Below the pieces are notes generated by a model, which did not search any database, had not been told where the DNA came from, and saw only the letters and a list, made by a program, of their open reading frames with translations. 64,000 nucleotides of DNA from JAKVAV01 sp047632755. GTDB lineage: Bacteria; Bacteroidota; Bacteroidia; Flavobacteriales_D; Cryomorphaceae. Location: positions 156,256 through 220,255 of the forward strand of contig JBLIDT010000003.1 of NCBI GenBank assembly GCA_047632755.1, read 5' to 3'. Position 1 is the first letter of the stretch; every line of letters begins with the position of its first letter. Positions 60,052 to 64,000 of this stretch are shown here, piece after piece. Both the position numbers and the translations under genes were made by a program.

Positions 60052-62463
60052 TCATTCCTCCTCTTTCTCAGGAGGGAGCAACATCAGAAGGTTATTTGAC
60101 CCCTTAATTTCGGCTTTGTTCATCTTCATTTTTCGGTACTCGCCTTTCACATACATCTCTGCCTGATCACTGTAGTGAGGGCTCATCACATTGCCACTAT
60201 TGCCAGTAGGCAAAATGGATGTAGCATTTTCGATATCGGCAAAATCGATGACTATCCTCATAGAAGGTCCGAAATGTGCGGTATAGGTGCCATCTCCATT
60301 AAAAATGAATGAGGCATTGTTAATGGTTTCATTCCCCCCAGGTGATGGAAATGGACCAATGTGAAAAAACTCTTTTAAACCTGAAATCTTTGAGAATGCG
60401 TGCGGATGTTCGATAAAATGGACTTTTTGCCATTGCCACGAGGAGATATCGTTTCCTAGCTCCTCATGGATTTCTAATATCGCCTTCTTAAAGGATTTAA
60501 TAAAAACCATTTCCCTCGACTCTTCTTGGCCTTCCGTCTTCAAATCATCCCACCAGGGCGAATCGTCATTCAAAATGAGTAAAGGATAGTTCCTCATAAT
60601 CAGGTGGGTGTTGAGTAGTTTTTCAAACTTCTCATCTCCCAACTCATCTTCCATTGAATACTTCAAAACGAAATAAAGAGTCTTGTAATAAATAGTGGGT
60701 TCTACATCTTCTAGGCCATGAGAACCCAGCCAAACCTCCATTTCTTCCAGAGCATCTTCCTCCAAATCAGTCAGCGCTTCATTGGACTTGCGAACAACTG
60801 TTGCAATCTCATGTGCGGTTTCTGCTTCTGTGGTTGAAATCACATCCAACATCATATTCTGCATACTCTCGACCGTCGCAGTGGTCTGATCTTTTAGCAG
60901 CCCTTCAATTCGATTTGCTCTAGAATTAGGTGCGTAATAGCCTGGGTAAGAAATACCCTCAGTGGTATCGTGCATTTGATTGGCGGAATAGACAAACCCA
61001 GATTCAGGGTTGACTGCTTTCGGATTGTCTTCGAAAGGGTAGTAGCCATGGTAATTGGCAGAAGATGAGTAGCCTTTGGCAAAGTGCTTTCCATCCGCCG
61101 AATCAGATCTTTTGATAAGTTTACTTACAGACCAATGCGCAATATTTCCATCTGCATCACCATAAGAAATATTAAGGCCAGGAGCCCCAATCATCTCAAC
61201 TCCGTCTTTGAAATCATTGATATTGTCGGCACGACTCATTCTATAGAATGCATCCAAAAGCTGATTGTCAACTTTGGTATAATTCCAATACATAGAGACG
61301 GGCTGATCATTTGCAATCGGCAGGAAATCATTGATCAAAACTCCGTGAACAGTTTCATAAACTGTAAAGGATGTATCAGGTTCCCCCTTAATCACAAGAG
61401 TCTCAATGTACTTTCTAACTGGAGCACTCAGGCTATCGCGGTATTCCGTGTAGCTGCTATCAGGCTCAGAAAATCGTTCATAGAAGAAGTCAGAATTATC
61501 GTCTTCAAACATGGTCAAGCCCCATGCGTGATTTCTGCTATGCCCAGCCAAAGCGACTGGAACACCTGCGATGAAATTTCCATAGAATCCAAATCCAGGA
61601 TATTCTATGTGCGCTTCATACCAAACTCCAGGAGCAGAGTATTTAATATGTGCGTCGTTCGATAGCATCACTTTCCCTGAAAGGGTTCGAGATGGTGCAA
61701 TCGCCCAAGTGTTGCTCCCTTGTAAAGTAGGAATGGGAAGCATATCAGGAAAATGAGGCCGAGTAAGGCTGAGTTCAGGATTAAGTGTGTCTGGACTTAA
61801 CGTATCTGATAGCAGAGTATCCACGGATAGAATGTTCGTCGTTACTGCGAGATCTAAAGATCGGAGGTAATCTGGCCCAAGTGTGGTTGAAATATCTTCA
61901 ACAAGCGGATCTGTTCTTAAAGCATATGCAAAACTGTAGGCCATATAGGCCGAAATACAGTAAACATCTTCCACGGTGAAAGAGTCGGGCTCTACCCTCA
62001 AGAGCTTATATTCCAATGGGTGTTTGGCGGTACTTATAAACGAATTCACCCCTTCGAGATAGGCCAGCGTAATGGTTCTCACCTTCTCTGGAAGCTCCCC
62101 GAATTTGGCCGCGTCTTTTGTCGCTTTGCGGTTGGTTCCGAGCGTTCGGAAGAACATATCGGCTTCTTTCATATCTGGACCTATGATTTCAGAGAGTCGG
62201 CCACCACCCGCTCTCCTCATCAAATCCATTTGAAAAAGTCGGTCTTGCGCATGCACGTATCCAAAAGCACGGTAAGCATCTTCGGCATTGTCGGCATAGA
62301 TATGCGGAATACCGTATTCATCAAAATAAACTTCGACGGGAGACTCAAGAGTAGCTATATCCAATTTACCCTTCAACACTGGTTGATGGCTTTGGATATA
62401 AACCCAAAAGATTAAAACTACTGCTAAAGCAGTCAATAAGAAGTATTTCAAAAATCTACCCAT
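60052..62463 (-). CDS. Penicillin acylase family protein (Ntn hydrolase)
   Basis: 803 residues from the ATG at 62463; the frame open to 62700 lacks start signals for the extra part and overlaps the divergent gene. N-terminal hydrophobic anchor (MGRFLKYFLLTALAVVLIFW), alpha-subunit with VYFDEYGIPHIYADNAEDAYRA, and the N-terminal nucleophile Ser250 in LQGSNTWAIAPSRT, where autocatalytic cleavage creates the beta subunit. The HDP and NDAHI segments follow. These enzymes hydrolyse amides such as acyl-homoserine lactones or penicillin; in Bacteroidota natural substrates are unknown. Divergent with a 49-base gap from the hydrolase-OsmC gene. Confidence 0.88.
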   Translation of the reverse strand: MGRFLKYFLLTALAVVLIFWVYIQSHQPVLKGKLDIATLESPVEVYFDEYGIPHIYADNAEDAYRAFGYVHAQDRLFQMDLMRRAGGGRLSEIIGPDMKEADMFFRTLGTNRKATKDAAKFGELPEKVRTITLAYLEGVNSFISTAKHPLEYKLLRVEPDSFTVEDVYCISAYMAYSFAYALRTDPLVEDISTTLGPDYLRSLDLAVTTNILSVDTLLSDTLSPDTLNPELSLTRPHFPDMLPIPTLQGSNTWAIAPSRTLSGKVMLSNDAHIKYSAPGVWYEAHIEYPGFGFYGNFIAGVPVALAGHSRNHAWGLTMFEDDNSDFFYERFSEPDSSYTEYRDSLSAPVRKYIETLVIKGEPDTSFTVYETVHGVLINDFLPIANDQPVSMYWNYTKVDNQLLDAFYRMSRADNINDFKDGVEMIGAPGLNISYGDADGNIAHWSVSKLIKRSDSADGKHFAKGYSSSANYHGYYPFEDNPKAVNPESGFVYSANQMHDTTEGISYPGYYAPNSRANRIEGLLKDQTTATVESMQNMMLDVISTTEAETAHEIATVVRKSNEALTDLEEDALEEMEVWLGSHGLEDVEPTIYYKTLYFVLKYSMEDELGDEKFEKLLNTHLIMRNYPLLILNDDSPWWDDLKTEGQEESREMVFIKSFKKAILEIHEELGNDISSWQWQKVHFIEHPHAFSKISGLKEFFHIGPFPSPGGNETINNASFIFNGDGTYTAHFGPSMRIVIDFADIENATSILPTGNSGNVMSPHYSDQAEMYVKGEYRKMKMNKAEIKGSNNLLMLLPPEKEEE

Positions 62464-62512
62464 GTGCTCTTGAATCTTATAATTGGTAAAGGTATAACTC
62501 CCGACCAAGTTG

Positions 62513-63769
62513 ATGCACATAAACCTGTACCTTCGAATCAACTCAATAGAAAAAGACTTGAAATCAAAAAATATTAAGTTCAAAAACAAGGCTGGCCTCG
62601 TCCTCAGCGCCAAGCTGGAATTGCCCATCACCAAGCCGCCACAGCATTTTGCCGTGTTTGCACATTGCTTTACTTGTGGCAAAAACGCCAGAGCCGCCAC
62701 TTACATTTCGCGAGAGCTGACCCAGTATGGGTTTGGTGTTTTGCGGTTCGACTTTACAGGTTTGGGAATGAGCGAAGGCGATTTTGGCGACACCAGTTTT
62801 ACTTCAAACATATCGGACCTTGAGGCGGCTGCAGAATATCTAGCGAAGAACTATCAGGCTCCAAAACTTTTGGTAGGGCATTCCCTTGGCGGAACAGCCG
62901 TACTCTATGCTGCTGCAAAAATTGATTCGATCGAAGCCGTTTGCACCATTGGTGCACCTTCTGAAGCCGAGCATGTGCTCCATCATTTTGCCGACAGCCG
63001 TGAAGAAATAGAACAAAAGAAGGTATCTGAAGTGCAGATAGGTGGCCGACCGTTCAATATTGGCGTTCAATTTATAAAGGACGTGGAAAGCCAACGGACG
63101 GCTGAATTTCTACCAAAGCTGAGGAAAGCACTATTGATCATGCATTCGCCTCAAGATGAAATTGTGAGCGTAGACAATGCCGCAGAAATCTATGTAGCCG
63201 CGCGCCATCCCAAGAGCTTTATCACACTAGACGGGGCGAATCACCTTCTCACAGAGAAGAAAGACGCGACCTATGCGGCAAAAATGATTGGCGCATGGGT
63301 AAGTCGGTATTTACCCGAAGCTACTGAAAGCAAGGAGCCTTCTGAAGATGTTACCGTTCAACTTGGAAGCGATGGATTTACCACTGAAATCTCAGCGGGC
63401 GATCACGTATTCTTGGCAGATGAACCCGAAGATGTTGGTGGAAACAATATGGGCCCTACTCCCTATCAGTTGCTCAACGCCTCATTGGGAGCATGTACAG
63501 CCATGACATTGAAGATGTACGCTGAACGCAAATCATGGCCACTTGAAAAGGTAACCGTATCGCTCAGAAACAGCAAGATGCACGTTGAGGACAGTTCGAA
63601 TCCTGAGGGAAAAAAAAGCAAGGTGGAAGTCTTCAATCGGCGCATTCTCCTTGAAGGAGATTTAGATCAGGCACAACGAGAGCGACTTTTGGAAATTGCC
63701 AATAAATGTCCAGTCCACAGAACGCTTACTGAAAGTGATGTGAAAGTGGAAACGGAACTTGTCGAATAA
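62513..63769 (+). CDS. Alpha/beta hydrolase fused to an OsmC domain
   Basis: 418 residues from the ATG at 62513; a TTG at 62558 (LKSKNIKFKN) is a possible alternative start, because the N-terminal 15 residues look atypical. The hydrolase domain (about 20-270) has nucleophile Ser124 in GHSLGG, FDFTGLGMSEGDF and a His in DGANHLL. The OsmC domain (about 285-418) contains LGACTAMTLKMYAERKSW with its catalytic Cys and CPVHRTL with the second Cys. The fusion is known in bacteria. Probable roles: ester hydrolysis plus reduction of organic peroxides. No signal peptide. Confidence 0.88.
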   Translation: MHINLYLRINSIEKDLKSKNIKFKNKAGLVLSAKLELPITKPPQHFAVFAHCFTCGKNARAATYISRELTQYGFGVLRFDFTGLGMSEGDFGDTSFTSNISDLEAAAEYLAKNYQAPKLLVGHSLGGTAVLYAAAKIDSIEAVCTIGAPSEAEHVLHHFADSREEIEQKKVSEVQIGGRPFNIGVQFIKDVESQRTAEFLPKLRKALLIMHSPQDEIVSVDNAAEIYVAARHPKSFITLDGANHLLTEKKDATYAAKMIGAWVSRYLPEATESKEPSEDVTVQLGSDGFTTEISAGDHVFLADEPEDVGGNNMGPTPYQLLNASLGACTAMTLKMYAERKSWPLEKVTVSLRNSKMHVEDSSNPEGKKSKVEVFNRRILLEGDLDQAQRERLLEIANKCPVHRTLTESDVKVETELVE

Positions 63770-63918
63770 GAACTCTCCAAGTTTAACAGCTCATTTTTTT
63801 AAGGATATGGGTTGAATCAATGTGGAATGATTAGCAAGATCAGGGTGAAGTCTGTATACTAGATCGGTAAACACTCTCTTTAAAATCCCTATTTTCGTGG
63901 CCTCAAATCACCACCTAC
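63770..63918. other. Intergenic spacer
   Basis: 149 bases between the hydrolase-OsmC gene and the PaaZ-like gene. TATTTTCG at about 63888-63895 is a weak -7-like box. No hairpin with a T run. No ORF. Confidence 0.4.
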
Positions 63919-64000
63919 ATGAGACTCGAAAATTACGTTTTAGGAAAATGGACTCCCGGCGACGGTGAAGGCAAACAGCTCTACAATGCGATCAATGGCA
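63919..64000 (+). CDS. paaZ: 5' end of a PaaZ-like bifunctional protein (partial)
   Basis: Only 27 codons fit into the window: MRLENYVLGKWTPGDGEGKQ then LYNAING. The order LENYVxGKW, GDGEG, LYNAxxG is the usual beginning of PaaZ-type oxepin-CoA hydrolase/aldehyde dehydrogenase fusions of phenylacetate degradation in Bacteroidota. The call rests on this short N-terminus only and could also be a related aldehyde dehydrogenase. Confidence 0.55.
   Translation, partial: MRLENYVLGKWTPGDGEGKQLYNAING

Noticed and set aside
61084..61665. 193-codon plus-strand ORF inside the penicillin acylase gene
   Set aside because: Antisense to the conserved Ntn-hydrolase sequence; Ile/Arg-rich composition is unlike the neighbours.
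62464..62700. N-terminal extension of the penicillin acylase
   Set aside because: The extra 79 residues lack similarity to the family, contain no signal, and overlap the divergent hydrolase gene; the ATG at 62463 starts the membrane anchor.
1..64000. tRNA, rRNA, riboswitch, integrase or transposase genes
   Set aside because: None recognised by eye in sequence or translations; a structured-RNA scan could still find some.

Overview
This 64 kb window looks like chromosomal DNA of a marine member of the Bacteroidota, probably order Flavobacteriales (a Cryomorphaceae-like lineage; this placement is inference). The support is: seven predicted cargo proteins with C-terminal type IX secretion (T9SS) sorting domains; a PorP/SprF protein; promoter-like boxes matching the Bacteroidota pattern TTG-N19/20-TAnnTTTG; DUF4252, DUF6428 and DUF2452 proteins; and a tandem DUF3494 ice-binding-type protein that hints at a cold or sea-ice habitat. 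I saw no rRNA, tRNA, CRISPR array or intact insertion sequence. A partial gene lies at each edge: an unidentified 3' end at 3-125 and the 5' end of a PaaZ-like gene at 63919-64000.

Layout. 1-12.7 kb is sparse: a secreted beta-helix protein, an SGNH hydrolase, unknown proteins, a solitary short leuA, a 1 kb gene-free stretch ending in a strong terminator, and the double DUF3494 protein. 12.7-15.6 kb holds an arsenic-type cluster (arsR, DUF6428, CX5R arsenate reductase) next to a Tet-type MFS transporter, with no recognisable arsenite pump. 15.8-21.7 kb is a minus-strand run: YciF-like protein, glycosyltransferase, S9 peptidase, CorA, MscS, a membrane-anchored protein and a DUF493 protein. 22.0-25.8 kb carries an ECF sigma factor with a flanking envelope protein and a membrane anti-sigma-like partner, then a membrane metallophosphoesterase. 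26-29.2 kb is core metabolism and housekeeping (HMG-CoA lyase, pyrD, superoxide dismutase, smpB).

29.4-35.5 kb has a T9SS-exported repeat protein, a lipoprotein MsrB, a CrtA-like monooxygenase, a GmhB-like phosphatase with an XRE regulator, and two unknown proteins. 35.5-40.1 kb is the most interesting block: seven tightly packed minus-strand genes (DUF4252 with a T9SS tail, ECF sigma, anti-sigma-like protein, DUF4252, DUF4252 lipoprotein, ABC ATPase, ABC permease), preceded by an ECF-type promoter TGTAAC-N16-CGTCTC. It reads as one autoregulated envelope-stress or export system of unknown function. 40.8-46.7 kb holds PorP/SprF with a PKD-repeat adhesin and a secreted PQQ-type sugar dehydrogenase. 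46.7-57.2 kb has prfC, a thioredoxin-like lipid- or membrane-side protein, a cold-shock-domain protein coupled to a 1935-residue protein built of 23 alternating 60-residue repeats, and a DAO-family oxidoreductase. 57.3-64 kb has a second large T9SS adhesin, a penicillin-acylase family enzyme, an alpha/beta hydrolase-OsmC fusion and the start of a PaaZ-like gene.

A short motif (core TTAGTGTCTGTCCATA) sits directly at or just after the stop codons of four to five unrelated genes and is the most unexpected non-coding signal. Functions are assigned by recognising family motifs in the translations; no database search was possible.
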